From: Pseudomonas knackmussii B13
GTDB lineage: Bacteria > Pseudomonadota > Gammaproteobacteria > Pseudomonadales > Pseudomonadaceae
Direction of reading: 5' to 3'
DNA length: 64,000 nucleotides
NCBI RefSeq assembly: GCF_000689415.1
Contig: NZ_HG322950.1
Location: forward strand, 1-64,000
Position numbers and translations under genes: made by a program. Positions 43,672-53,121 of this stretch are shown one piece after another. Position 1 is the stretch's first letter, and the number at the start of each line of letters is the position of its first letter. The notes beneath the pieces were generated by a model that was given only the letters and a program-made list of their open reading frames with translations, searched no databases and was not told where the DNA came from.

Positions 43672-45303
43672 TCACGAGGCGTCGCTCCGTTGCCGTTCGC
43701 GGTCGCGCAGTTCGCGGCGGAGCATCTTGCCCACCGAACTCTTGGGCAGCTCGTCGAGGATCTCGACCTGGCTGGGCACCTTGTAGCCGGTCAGGTGTTC
43801 GCGGCAGTGGGCGATGATCGCGGCGGCATCCAGCGCCGGGTCGCGCAGGCTGACGAAGAGCTTCACCGCCTCGCCCTTGCGCGCGTCCGGCACGCCGATG
43901 GCGAGGCACTCGCGGATGCCCGGGTGGCGCATCGCGGCATCCTCCACCTCGTTGGGGAAGACGTTGAAACCGGAGACCAGGATCATGTCCTTCTTGCGGT
44001 CGACGATCTTCAGCAGGCCGTTGGCGTCCTGCAGGGCGATATCGCCGGTGCGCAGCCAACCGTCGGCGTCGAGCACCTGGGCGGTTTCCTCCGGGCGCTG
44101 CCAGTAGCCGAGCATCACCTGCGGGCCGCGCAGGCACAGCTCGCCGGGCTCGTCCACGGCGCAAGGGTTGCCTTCCTCATCGAGGATGCGCACCTCGGTA
44201 TCGACCAGCGCCGCGCCGACGAAGCCTTCGCGATAGGGCGTCAGACGGGTGTTGGTGCACACCACCGGCGACGCCTCGGTGAGGCCGAAGCCTTCCAGCA
44301 CGGGCGCGCCGGTGAGCGCCTGCCAGCGTCGGCCGACTTCCAGGTTGAGCGGCCCGCCGCCGCTGGTGACCCACTTCAGGTGGCTGAAATCGATGCTGGT
44401 GAAGTCCGGGTGGTTCATCAGCCCGACGAACAGGCTGTTCAGCCCGCTGAGCAGGCTGAACGGGTAGCGGCGCATGGCGCCGATGATCTCGTCGAGGTTG
44501 CGCCCATCGCGGATCACCACCGTGTGCAGGCCCATGCCCACCGAGCTCAGGCAGTTCGTGGCGAAGGCCATGATGTGGTAGAGCGGCAGAGGCGCGATGC
44601 GCACGTCGGTGGCCGGGTCGAGCAGGCCGGGGCGCATGAACAGTTCGAGGGTCTGGATGACGTTGGCCAGAAGGCTGTGGTGGGTCAGCATGGCGCCCTT
44701 GGAAACGCCCGTGGTGCCGCCGGTGTATTGCAGCAGCGCAAGGCGCTCCAGGCCCGGTTCGGCGTCCAGCGGCGGCGCTTCGGCGCCCAGGCGCAGGGCC
44801 TGCATGAAGCGCGTGGCGTCGGGCTCGTCGCAGGCGTATTGCGGCTGCTCGATGTCGTCCACCGAGGTCAACAGCAGCTGGCGCACGGCGCTGTCGCCCT
44901 GCACCTTGCGCAGCAGCGGCAGCAGGCGGTCGAGCAGCAGGATGGCCACTGCGCCGGAGTCGCGCAGCTGGTGCGTGAGCTCGCCGGCGGTGTACTGCGG
45001 ATTGGTGTTGACCAGCACCAGGCCGGCCTTGAGCGCGCCAAAGGCGGCGATCGGGTACTGCAGCGAATTGGGCAGCATCAGCGCCAGGCGCTCGCCCGCC
45101 TGGAGGCCGGCGCAGTGGCGCAGGTAGCGGGCGAAGGCGTCGGAGTGGCGTTCCAGCTCGGCGAAGCTCAGGCTGCTCGGCCCGCAGGAGAAGGCCGGTC
45201 GCTCGGGGTGCTGGCGCGCGGCATCGCGCAGCAGGTCGTGGACATTCTGGTAGGCGTGCTCGGCGATTTGCCTGGCGACGTAACCTTCGGCAGTGATGGG
45301 CAC
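43672..45303 (-). CDS. Long-chain-type acyl-CoA synthetase (FadD-like AMP-forming ligase)
   Basis: Activates a carboxylic acid to its CoA thioester via acyl-AMP. The 543-aa product has the AMP-binding P-loop YTGGTTGVSKGAMLTH, GFGLTEASPV and the hinge motif DRKKDMILVSGFNVFPNE, with the C-terminal Lys in KSSVGKMLRREL. Start is GTG at 45303 with a GGAGGG site. It is divergent from the IclR regulator and followed by the 3-hydroxyacyl-CoA dehydrogenase. Acid specificity cannot be read directly. Confidence 0.9.
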   Translation of the reverse strand: MPITAEGYVARQIAEHAYQNVHDLLRDAARQHPERPAFSCGPSSLSFAELERHSDAFARYLRHCAGLQAGERLALMLPNSLQYPIAAFGALKAGLVLVNTNPQYTAGELTHQLRDSGAVAILLLDRLLPLLRKVQGDSAVRQLLLTSVDDIEQPQYACDEPDATRFMQALRLGAEAPPLDAEPGLERLALLQYTGGTTGVSKGAMLTHHSLLANVIQTLELFMRPGLLDPATDVRIAPLPLYHIMAFATNCLSSVGMGLHTVVIRDGRNLDEIIGAMRRYPFSLLSGLNSLFVGLMNHPDFTSIDFSHLKWVTSGGGPLNLEVGRRWQALTGAPVLEGFGLTEASPVVCTNTRLTPYREGFVGAALVDTEVRILDEEGNPCAVDEPGELCLRGPQVMLGYWQRPEETAQVLDADGWLRTGDIALQDANGLLKIVDRKKDMILVSGFNVFPNEVEDAAMRHPGIRECLAIGVPDARKGEAVKLFVSLRDPALDAAAIIAHCREHLTGYKVPSQVEILDELPKSSVGKMLRRELRDRERQRSDAS

Positions 45304-45330
45304 GATCAGCCCTCCGCTAGTGAATTATTG

Positions 45331-45347
45331 TTTTACTCTGCGAAACA
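45331..45347 (-). promoter_or_regulatory. Operator-like motif shared with the FadB-like operon
   Basis: TGTTTCGCAGAGTAAAA on the minus strand, 28-44 bases before the ligase start. It matches 13 of 17 positions with the element at 51051-51067 and is a partial palindrome (TTT...AAA), suggesting a common regulator such as the adjacent IclR protein. Confidence 0.4.
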
Positions 45348-45486
45348 CAATGTCGAAATCGATGTTATGCGATAGGCTTTGGTGGTGCAATGACCACTCG
45401 TGCTGCTGTCTGCGCCGGGTCGATCTGCTATCGTTCGCCCCGCGCCGGAACTGGCTCCGGCGCCCTTTTTCATCCGCCGAGGCAGC

Positions 45487-46272
45487 ATGAGCGACGACAT
45501 CGAAGACACCGGCACGCCCAAGGACCGCAAGTTCGTCGAGGCCCTGGCCCGCGGCCTCGACGTGCTGCGCGCCTTCACCCATGGCTCGGTGGTGCTGGGC
45601 AACCAGGAAATCGCGCGGATCACCGGGCTGCCCAAGCCCACCGTGTCGCGCATGACCTACACGCTCACGAAGCTCGGCTATCTCGCCTACTCGCAGCAGC
45701 ACGAGAAGTACCAGCTCGACTCCGGCGTGCTCGCACTCGGCTACGCCTACGTGTCGAACCTGCGCGTGCGCCAGCTGGCCAAGCCGTACATGGATGCCTT
45801 CGCCAAGCGCACCAACACCACCGTGGGCCTGACCTGCCGCGACTGGCTGTCGATGATCTACGTGGAGAACTGCCGTCCGCCGGAAGCGACGTCCCTGCGC
45901 ATGGATGCCGGCGTACGCCTGCCGCTGGCGACCACAGCCGCCGGCCGCGCGTATCTCGCGGCGACCCCGGAGCAGGAGCGCGAACACCTGCTGCAGGCGC
46001 TGGAAGCCCGCCACGAAGGCGACTGGTCGGTGCTGCGCGCCTCGCTGGAGCGTTCCTTCGAGGAATACCGTGAGAACGGCTTCTGCCTGTCTCTCGGCGA
46101 TTGGGACCGCAACGTCCGCGCCGCCGGCGTACCGCTGCGCCTGGCCGACGGCGGGCTGATGGCGCTGACCTGCGGCGCGCCCTCCTTCCAGCTCAGCGAG
46201 GAAACCCTCAAGGGCTCGCTGGCCCACGAGCTGGAGATGCTGGCGCGGGATATCGAGAGCCTTGGCGCCTGA
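45487..46272 (+). CDS. IclR family transcriptional regulator
   Basis: 261-aa regulator with an N-terminal winged helix (ALARGLDVLRAFTHG...IARITGLPKPTVSRMTYTL) and an IclR effector domain, closest in style to PcaR/PobR/CatR-type regulators of acid catabolism. It is divergent from the acyl-CoA ligase and lies before the acyl-CoA dehydrogenase operon; it likely controls both. Start ATG at 45487; the open frame upstream is not family-like. Its last codons are duplicated downstream in a 151-bp tandem repeat. Confidence 0.9.
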   Translation: MSDDIEDTGTPKDRKFVEALARGLDVLRAFTHGSVVLGNQEIARITGLPKPTVSRMTYTLTKLGYLAYSQQHEKYQLDSGVLALGYAYVSNLRVRQLAKPYMDAFAKRTNTTVGLTCRDWLSMIYVENCRPPEATSLRMDAGVRLPLATTAAGRAYLAATPEQEREHLLQALEARHEGDWSVLRASLERSFEEYRENGFCLSLGDWDRNVRAAGVPLRLADGGLMALTCGAPSFQLSEETLKGSLAHELEMLARDIESLGA

Positions 46273-46281
46273 TCGGTCCTT

Positions 46282-46328
46282 GTAGGAGCGCGCCATGCGC
46301 GCGATTCGCGGCCATGGGCCGCTCCTAC
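46282..46328. repeat. REP-type palindromic repeat
   Basis: GTAGGAGCGCGCCATG head and GGGCCGCTCCTAC tail, first of the array behind the IclR gene. Confidence 0.85.
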
Positions 46329-46432
46329 AGCATCCACGAAAGCGCTCCTGTAGGAGCGGACCTCGTCCGCGATAACCGGAATGCCCGGCGCTGGCGCGGA
46401 ATATCGAGAGCCTCGGTGCCTGATCGATCCTT

Positions 46433-46479
46433 GTAGGAGCGCGCCATGCGCGCGAATCGCGGCCATGGGCCGCTCCTAC
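46433..46479. repeat. REP-type palindromic repeat
   Basis: Duplicate of the REP at 46282-46328, 151 bp downstream, with one change in the loop. Confidence 0.85.
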
Positions 46480-46500
46480 AACATCCACGGAAGTGCTCCT

Positions 46501-46568
46501 GTAGGAGCGGACCTTGTCTGCGATAACCGGAATGCCCGGCGCGATTCGCGGATGAGATCCGCTCCTAC
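46501..46568. repeat. REP-type palindromic repeat (longer variant)
   Basis: GTAGGAGCGGACC head and GAGATCCGCTCCTAC tail. The same head at 46350 is a truncated copy that lacks its tail. Confidence 0.8.
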
Positions 46569-46579
46569 AGGTTCTGCCG

Positions 46580-47716
46580 TCAGGCGACTTCCATCAGCTT
46601 CGCGTAGGCCTTCAGGTGGTGGTCGTCGTCGCCGAGCTGGTGGCTGAAGCTCACCAGGCGCTTGGCGTGGTGCGCGAGCACGTATTCCCAGGTCATGCCG
46701 ATGCCGCCGTGCAGCTGGATCGCCTGCTCGGCGATGAAGCGCCCGGCGCGGGTGACGATGAACTTGGCCGCCGCCAGGGTGCGGCTGCGTTCGGCGCTGT
46801 CCGGCTGGTCGGCCACGCAGGCGGCGAGGATGGCCATGCTGGTGGCCTGCTCCAGCTCGCTGCGCATGTCGACCATGCGGTGCTGCAGCACCTGGAACTT
46901 GCCGATCGGCACGCCGAACTGCTTGCGCGTCTTCAGGTAGTCGAGGGTCAGGTCGCAGGCTTCCTGCATGCTGCCCAGGGCCTCGGCGCACTGGCCGGCG
47001 ATGGCGCGCCCTTGCTGGTATTGCAGCGCGGCCAGGGCTTCGCCAGGAACACCGACCGCCTCACCCAGCGCGCCGTCGAGGAACAGATCGCAGGCGCCCT
47101 GCCCGTCGATGGTCGGATAGGCGCGGCGCTGCACGCCGGGCTGGTCCGGATCGACGAGGAACAGGCCGATGCCCTGCTCGTCCCGCGCATTTCCGGCGGT
47201 GCGTGCCGACACCAGGATCGCCGTGGCGCTCTGCCCGCCGATCACCACCGCCTTGCGCCCGCTGAGCTTCCAACCGGCGCCCGCGGTTTCCGCGCGGGTC
47301 TGTACGTCGTGCAGCTGGTAATGGCTCTGCGGCTCTTCCAGGGCCACGGCGAATTGCGCTTCCGCGCTGGCTATGCGTGGCAGCCAGTGGTCCTTCTGCG
47401 CGTCGCTGCCGAGCTGGGCGATCAGGCCGCCGGCGTGCACCACCGATTGCAGGTAGGGCTCCAGGCACAGGCCGCGGCCCAGTTCGGTGAGCACCAGCAT
47501 GCTGTCCACGCCGCCGCCGAAGCCGCCGTAGGCCTCGGGCAGGGACACCGAGGTCAGCCCCAACTCGCCGAGCTGGCGCCAGAAGTCGGCGCTGTAGCCC
47601 AGCGCGCTTTCGCTGAAAGCTTCGCGCTTGTCGAAGGGGTATTCGTCGCGCACCAGGCGCGCCGCGGTGTCCTGCAGCATTTGCTGCTCTTCGCTGAGTT
47701 TGAAGTCCATGCTCAT
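46580..47716 (-). CDS. Acyl-CoA dehydrogenase (small PimD-type subunit)
   Basis: FAD-dependent alpha,beta-dehydrogenation of an acyl-CoA. The 378-aa product has the family N-terminus MDFKLSEEQQMLQDTAARL and the C-terminal FAD-contact block QLHGGIGMTWEY. The active-site Glu position is not obvious from the motif, as in other catalytically divergent PimD-like partners. It starts 4 bases after the larger acyl-CoA dehydrogenase, a pair arrangement seen in pim-type operons. The array of REPs ends the operon. Confidence 0.88.
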   Translation of the reverse strand: MSMDFKLSEEQQMLQDTAARLVRDEYPFDKREAFSESALGYSADFWRQLGELGLTSVSLPEAYGGFGGGVDSMLVLTELGRGLCLEPYLQSVVHAGGLIAQLGSDAQKDHWLPRIASAEAQFAVALEEPQSHYQLHDVQTRAETAGAGWKLSGRKAVVIGGQSATAILVSARTAGNARDEQGIGLFLVDPDQPGVQRRAYPTIDGQGACDLFLDGALGEAVGVPGEALAALQYQQGRAIAGQCAEALGSMQEACDLTLDYLKTRKQFGVPIGKFQVLQHRMVDMRSELEQATSMAILAACVADQPDSAERSRTLAAAKFIVTRAGRFIAEQAIQLHGGIGMTWEYVLAHHAKRLVSFSHQLGDDDHHLKAYAKLMEVA

Positions 47717-47720
47717 GCCC

Positions 47721-48917
<1,197 letters not shown>

Positions 48918-48927
48918 GGGTGGCTCC

Positions 48928-51009
48928 TTAGAGATCAGCGAAGCGGCGGCCTTCGGCCACCAGGCGTTCGAGCAGCGGCGCCGGTTCCCACCAGGCGCCG
49001 AAGCGCTGGTGGAACTCGCGGATGCGTTGCAGCACGTGGTCCAGGCCAAGGCGGTCGGCGTGGAACAGCGGGCCGCCACGCCAGGCCGGGAAGCCATAGC
49101 CGTTGAGGAAGATCAGGTCGACGTCGCTGGCGCGCTGGGCGATGCCCTCGTCGAGGATGCGCGCGGCTTCGTTGACCAGCGAGAAGAGGCAGCGCTCGAC
49201 GATGTGCTCGTCGCTCACCGGCTGGCGGGTGATGCCGCGCGCGGCGGCGGACGCTTCCAGCATCGCCTGCAGCGCAGGGTTCTCCTGCGGCGTGCGCGAG
49301 CCTTCTGGATACAGGTAGAAACCGGCTCCGGTCTTCTGCCCGAGCATGCCGGCGGCGTACAGGTGGTCGAGCACCGTGGGCAGGGTCTGGCCGGGTTTGA
49401 GGTTCGGTCGCTGGCGCGCGCGGATCGCGTGGCTGATGTCGAGGCCGGAAAGGTCGCGTACCGCCAGCGCGCCCATGGCCATGCCGAAGTCGCGCAGCGC
49501 CTTGTCCACCTGCGCGGGGCTGGCGCCCTCCTCCAGCAGGAACTCGGCCTGGCGACCGTACTGGAAGATCATGCGGTTGCCGACGAAACCGTCGCACACG
49601 CCGACCGCCACGGCGATCTTCTTCAGGCGCTTGCCGATCTGCATGGCGCTGGCCAGCACTTCGGCGCTGGTGGCCTTGCCGCGTACCACTTCGAGCAGCC
49701 GCATGACGTTGGCCGGGCTGAAGAAGTGCAGGCCGACCACGTCCTGCGGGCGTTGGGTGAAGGCGGCGATTTCGTCGAGGTCCAGCGACGAGGTATTGCT
49801 GGCGAGGATGGCGCCGGGCTTGCACACCGCATCCAGGCGCTCGAAGACCTGGCGCTTCACTTCCATGCTCTCGAACACGGCCTCGATCACCAGGTCGACG
49901 TCGGCCAGGGCTTCGTAGTCGAGCACGCCCTGGATCAGGCCCAGGCGTTTTTCCATGGCCTCGGCGCTGAGGCTGCCGCGCTCGACGCTGGCCTGGCAGG
50001 TGCCGCGAGCGCGTTGCAGGGCGCCGTCGAGGGCCGACGGGTCGATTTCCAGCAACTTCACCGGGATGCCGACATTGGCGAAGCACAGGGCGATGCCGAC
50101 GCCCATGGTGCCGCCGCCGATCACTGCTGCGCTGCGTACTTCGCGTACCGGTGTGTCGGCCGGCAGGCCGGCGATCTTCGCGGCTTCGCGCTCGGCGAAG
50201 AAGGCATGGATGAGTGCCGCGCGCTGTGGCGATTCCAGGCACTGCTGGAACAGCTCGCGCTCGCGCTTCAGTCCATCGGCCAACGGCAACTGCGTGGCGG
50301 CTTCTACCGCCTCGACGCAGCGCAGCGGCGAGAACAGGCCGGGCATGCGCTTCTCGACTTCGGCGCGCTTGGCGGCGATCAGGGCGGCGTCGCCTTGCAC
50401 TTGGCGCTCGCCGGTGCGGCGAGGACCGCGCGCTTCGTCCAGCAGGCGACGAGCGCAGGCCAGGCCGGCTTCGGCGAGGTCGCCTTCGACGATCGCGTCG
50501 AGGATGCCGTACTCCAAGGCCTGTGGCGCTTTCACCGGGTTGCCGGAGACGATCATCTCCAGCGCTTTCTCGACGCCCACCAGGCGTGGCAAACGCTGGG
50601 TGCCGCCGGCGCCGGGAAGTAGGCCGATCTTCACTTCCGGCAGGCCGACCTGGGCATCGACCAAGGCGACGCGGTAATGGCAGGCGAGCGCCACTTCCAG
50701 TCCGCCGCCCAGGGCGGTGCCGTGGATCACGGCCACGCTCGGCTTGCTCGAAGCTTCGATGGCCTCGACCACCTCCGGCAGCGAAGGCGCCTGCGGCGGC
50801 TTGCCGAACTCCTTGATGTCGGCGCCGGCCATGAAGGTACGGCCTTCGCAGACGAGCACCACGGCGCGCACAGCGGCATACGCCTCGGCCTCGCGGAAGG
50901 CCCGCAGCAGTCCGTCGCGGACCGCGTGGCCCAGGGCGTTGACCGGGGGATTGTCGACTTTGATCAGGGCCACGTCGCCTTGGCGCTCGACCCGTACCAC
51001 CTGGGACAT
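48928..51009 (-). CDS. FadB-like enoyl-CoA hydratase/3-hydroxyacyl-CoA dehydrogenase fusion
   Basis: Bifunctional beta-oxidation enzyme of 693 aa. The N-terminal crotonase domain has GADIKEF, GTALGGGLEVALACHYR and LPEVKIGLLPGAGGTQRLPR with the catalytic Glu. The middle Rossmann domain has VIGGGTMGVGIALCFANVG and SNTSSLDLDEIAAFT, followed by two C-domains. This peroxisomal-type or PimF-like order suggests degradation of unusual or dicarboxylic acids. ATG at 51009 with an ACGGAG site; a longer frame to 51051 is rejected. First gene of a three-gene operon; no thiolase is adjacent. Confidence 0.92.
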   Translation of the reverse strand: MSQVVRVERQGDVALIKVDNPPVNALGHAVRDGLLRAFREAEAYAAVRAVVLVCEGRTFMAGADIKEFGKPPQAPSLPEVVEAIEASSKPSVAVIHGTALGGGLEVALACHYRVALVDAQVGLPEVKIGLLPGAGGTQRLPRLVGVEKALEMIVSGNPVKAPQALEYGILDAIVEGDLAEAGLACARRLLDEARGPRRTGERQVQGDAALIAAKRAEVEKRMPGLFSPLRCVEAVEAATQLPLADGLKRERELFQQCLESPQRAALIHAFFAEREAAKIAGLPADTPVREVRSAAVIGGGTMGVGIALCFANVGIPVKLLEIDPSALDGALQRARGTCQASVERGSLSAEAMEKRLGLIQGVLDYEALADVDLVIEAVFESMEVKRQVFERLDAVCKPGAILASNTSSLDLDEIAAFTQRPQDVVGLHFFSPANVMRLLEVVRGKATSAEVLASAMQIGKRLKKIAVAVGVCDGFVGNRMIFQYGRQAEFLLEEGASPAQVDKALRDFGMAMGALAVRDLSGLDISHAIRARQRPNLKPGQTLPTVLDHLYAAGMLGQKTGAGFYLYPEGSRTPQENPALQAMLEASAAARGITRQPVSDEHIVERCLFSLVNEAARILDEGIAQRASDVDLIFLNGYGFPAWRGGPLFHADRLGLDHVLQRIREFHQRFGAWWEPAPLLERLVAEGRRFADL

Positions 51010-51050
51010 GCTCGTAATCTCCGTTGTAATTTTGTTGTTTAACGGAATCA

Positions 51051-51073
51051 TGTTTCGCTGTGCAGAATATAAA
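51051..51073 (-). promoter_or_regulatory. FadB-like operon promoter with operator-like motif
   Basis: On the minus strand, a -10-like TATATT corresponds to 51068-51073. Immediately downstream is the element whose plus-strand form TGTTTCGCTGTGCAGAA (51051-51067) resembles the motif before the ligase gene, placing it near the start point, where a repressor would act. Confidence 0.4.
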
Positions 51074-51127
51074 GATCATTCTTGCTTGTCGAGAGACTAG
51101 GCGAGTGCCATCGGACGAGCTGCATTT

Positions 51128-51190
51128 GTAGGAGCGAGCTTGCTCGCGAATTGTTTGGGTGCCGGGTGGATTCGCGAGCAGGCTCGCTCC
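51128..51190. repeat. REP-type palindromic repeat, degenerate
   Basis: GTAGGAGCGAGCTTGCTCGC arm is intact, but the second arm has changed (GCAGGCTCGCTCCAA). It lies between the FadB-like operon promoter and the ElaA gene terminator. Confidence 0.8.
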
Positions 51191-51230
51191 AAGCGGAACC
51201 CCGTGTCTTCGCGGGTATCTCGCGTGCATG

Positions 51231-51268
51231 AAAAAGCCGCCGGCCCGGCGATGCGGGGCGGCGGCTTT
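51231..51268 (-). terminator. Intrinsic terminator after the ElaA-type gene
   Basis: Minus-strand stem AAAGCCGCCG and CGGCGGCTTT followed by TTCATG, 14 bases beyond the stop codon. Confidence 0.8.
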
Positions 51269-51282
51269 GGTGTTGCGCCGGG

Positions 51283-51738
51283 TCAGGCCGGGCGGCGCAT
51301 GTCGATGTGCGGGATGTCGTCTTCCAGGTACACGTCGCCTTCGGCCTGGAAGCCGTAGCGGCCGTAGTAGCCCTGCAGGTGCGCCTGGGCCGAGAGGTAG
51401 ACCGGCCGCCCCGGCCAACGCCGGGCCGCCTCGTCGAGGGCATGCTCCATCAATTGGTGGCCAAGGCCGCGGCCGCGGCCGGCGGCAGCGGTGATGACAC
51501 GGCCGATCACCACTTCGCCGCTGTGCGTCTCCGGGTCGAGCAGGCGCAGGTAGGCCAGCATCTGCTCGCCTTCGTGGGCGGTGAGGTGGCAGGTGTCGCC
51601 TGCGAGATCCTGGCCATCGATGTCCTGGTAGGGGCAGGTCTGCTCGACCACGAAGACCTCGCAGCGCAGGCGCAGGATCGCGTACAGCTCCTCCTTGCTC
51701 AGTTCGCTGTGATGCTTGCAGCTCCAGGTCAGGTCCAT
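51283..51738 (-). CDS. GNAT family N-acetyltransferase (ElaA type)
   Basis: 151-aa acetyltransferase with the ElaA signature start (LRLRCEVFVVEQTCPYQDIDGQD) and acetyl-CoA binding block VITAAAGRGRGLGHQLMEHAL. Substrate unknown. It lies 44 bases downstream of the LysR gene on the same strand. Confidence 0.9.
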   Translation of the reverse strand: MDLTWSCKHHSELSKEELYAILRLRCEVFVVEQTCPYQDIDGQDLAGDTCHLTAHEGEQMLAYLRLLDPETHSGEVVIGRVITAAAGRGRGLGHQLMEHALDEAARRWPGRPVYLSAQAHLQGYYGRYGFQAEGDVYLEDDIPHIDMRRPA

Positions 51739-51782
51739 GGCGTGAATCTCCGGCAGGTGGCTAGGGAAAGCGCATCATCCTC

Positions 51783-52715
51783 TCACGCCGGGCGTGAGCG
51801 CACAGCCGTTTCCCGCTGCACCGGCGCGATGCCGCCGAGGTGCCGGCGCAGCGCCTCGATGGCCACCTTGACCTTGGCCGGCTGGGCATCGCGGCGTGGC
51901 GTGACGGCGTAGATGCCGAAGCTCGGCAACGTCCACTGCGGCAGCAGGCGCACCAGCCTGCCCTCCTCCAGCGCCTCGCGGACTTCGGGTTCCGGCTGCA
52001 GGGAAATGCCCAGGCCGTCGAGGGTGAACTGGCGCAGGGCGATCATGCTGTTGGCGGCGACCCGGGGCTCCAGGCGCAGCCGGCAGCTCTCCTCGTCCGG
52101 GCCGTTGAATTGCAGCGTATGGGCCTGGCCACGGGTGTTTAGCGACAGCCAGTCGACCTGCTGCAGCTGCTGCGGATGATCGATGGGGCCACAGCGGCGC
52201 AAGTAAACCGGCGCCGCGCAGACCAGGTTGTTCCATTCGGCGAGATGGCGCGCCACCAGGCTGGAGTCGGCCAGGTTGCCGACGCGGATGGCGAGGTCGA
52301 TGCGCTGCTCGATCAGGTCGATCTGCTCGTCGTGGAAGAACAGTTGCAGGCGCAGTTGCCGATGATTTTCCAGCAACGGCCGGAGGGCCTCGGTGATCAG
52401 CTTTCCGGAGAAGCCAACCGGCGCGGCCAGACGCAGCTCGCCAACCGGCGCTTCCCGCCACTCGCCCAGGCGCTGCTCGGCTTCCTCGGCGATGGCCAGC
52501 ATCTCGGCGCAGCTACGATAAAAGGCAGCGCCGGCTTCGGTCAGGGTGAGCTTGCGGGTGGTGCGGTGCAGCAGCGTGACCTGGGCGTGGGCCTCCAGCT
52601 TGCGGATCTGCTGGCTGACCGCCGAGGGCGTCATGCCAAGGGCTTCGGCGGCCGCTGCCATGGAGCCACGTGCGACCACGGTGGCGAAGATGGCCATGCC
52701 CTTGAGGTTGTCCAT
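51783..52715 (-). CDS. LysR family transcriptional regulator (CrgA-like)
   Basis: 310-aa regulator with winged helix MAAAAEALGMTPSAVSQQIRKLE and effector domain starting GELRLAAPVGFSGKLITEAL, typical of the CrgA group. Divergent from the DUF2218 gene with a 94-base gap; it might regulate that gene or itself. Ligand unknown. Confidence 0.9.
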   Translation of the reverse strand: MDNLKGMAIFATVVARGSMAAAAEALGMTPSAVSQQIRKLEAHAQVTLLHRTTRKLTLTEAGAAFYRSCAEMLAIAEEAEQRLGEWREAPVGELRLAAPVGFSGKLITEALRPLLENHRQLRLQLFFHDEQIDLIEQRIDLAIRVGNLADSSLVARHLAEWNNLVCAAPVYLRRCGPIDHPQQLQQVDWLSLNTRGQAHTLQFNGPDEESCRLRLEPRVAANSMIALRQFTLDGLGISLQPEPEVREALEEGRLVRLLPQWTLPSFGIYAVTPRRDAQPAKVKVAIEALRRHLGGIAPVQRETAVRSRPA

Positions 52716-52809
52716 TGTGAAGCTCCGCTAAACAGTGAAAGGCAAATTAGCCGGTTTTTGCGCGGATTGCTTCTGTCTAGGATGCGACTTCCGAAAAAGG
52801 AGAGAGAAA

Positions 52810-53091
52810 ATGCTGACGTCCCACGCTGACGTGACGACCCCCGATGGCGCCCGCTATCTGAAGCGCCTGTGCAACCACTTCGCCCACAAGCTGCCGGTGG
52901 AGCTGAGCGAGGATCGCGGCGTGCTGCGCTTCGACTTCGGCACCTGCTATCTGCACGCCGATGCAGCGGCTCTGCACCTCAAGGCCGAAGCCGCCGACGG
53001 CGAAGCGCTGGCGCGCCTGCAGCAAGTGGTGGTCAGCCACCTCGACCGCTTCGCCTGGAAGGAAGGTCAGCTGCCGGTCGAGTGGCGCTGA
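52810..53091 (+). CDS. DUF2218 domain protein
   Basis: 93-aa soluble protein of the DUF2218 family, recognised by ARYLKRLCNHFAHKLPVELSE, a conserved HLDRFAWKEG near the end and LPVEW C-terminus. ATG at 52810 follows AAAGGAGAG. Function unknown; some members sit next to siderophore or iron genes, but none is seen here. Confidence 0.82.
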   Translation: MLTSHADVTTPDGARYLKRLCNHFAHKLPVELSEDRGVLRFDFGTCYLHADAAALHLKAEAADGEALARLQQVVVSHLDRFAWKEGQLPVEWR

Positions 53092-53098
53092 ACCTGCA

Positions 53099-53109
53099 CC
53101 CCCCCCCCC
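53099..53109. repeat. Homopolymeric C11 tract
   Basis: Eleven consecutive C in the short gap between convergent genes. It is outside coding sequence and a possible slippage or sequencing-length artefact site. Confidence 0.85.
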
Positions 53110-53121
53110 GCCCGGCCAGCC

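Larger units (their letters stand above)
46239..46542. repeat. 151-bp imperfect tandem duplication with REP elements
   Basis: The last ~33 bases of the IclR gene plus the REP hairpins behind it (46239-46391) recur at 46390-46542, offset 151 bp, with about ten mismatches. The two copies join at a shared GC dinucleotide. Copy 2 keeps a GCGCGGAATATCGAGAGCC remnant of the gene end. The final REP is complete only after copy 2, so copy 1's second REP was cut by the junction. Confidence 0.9.

Noticed and set aside
46239..46579. Possible CRISPR array from repeated GTAGGAGCG units
   Set aside because: The units are palindromic REPs within a segmental duplication, with no spacer-repeat pattern or cas genes.
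48935..51418. 827-aa Arg-rich open frame over the FadB-like gene
   Set aside because: Same region in another minus-strand frame; Arg/Pro/Gly-rich shadow composition.
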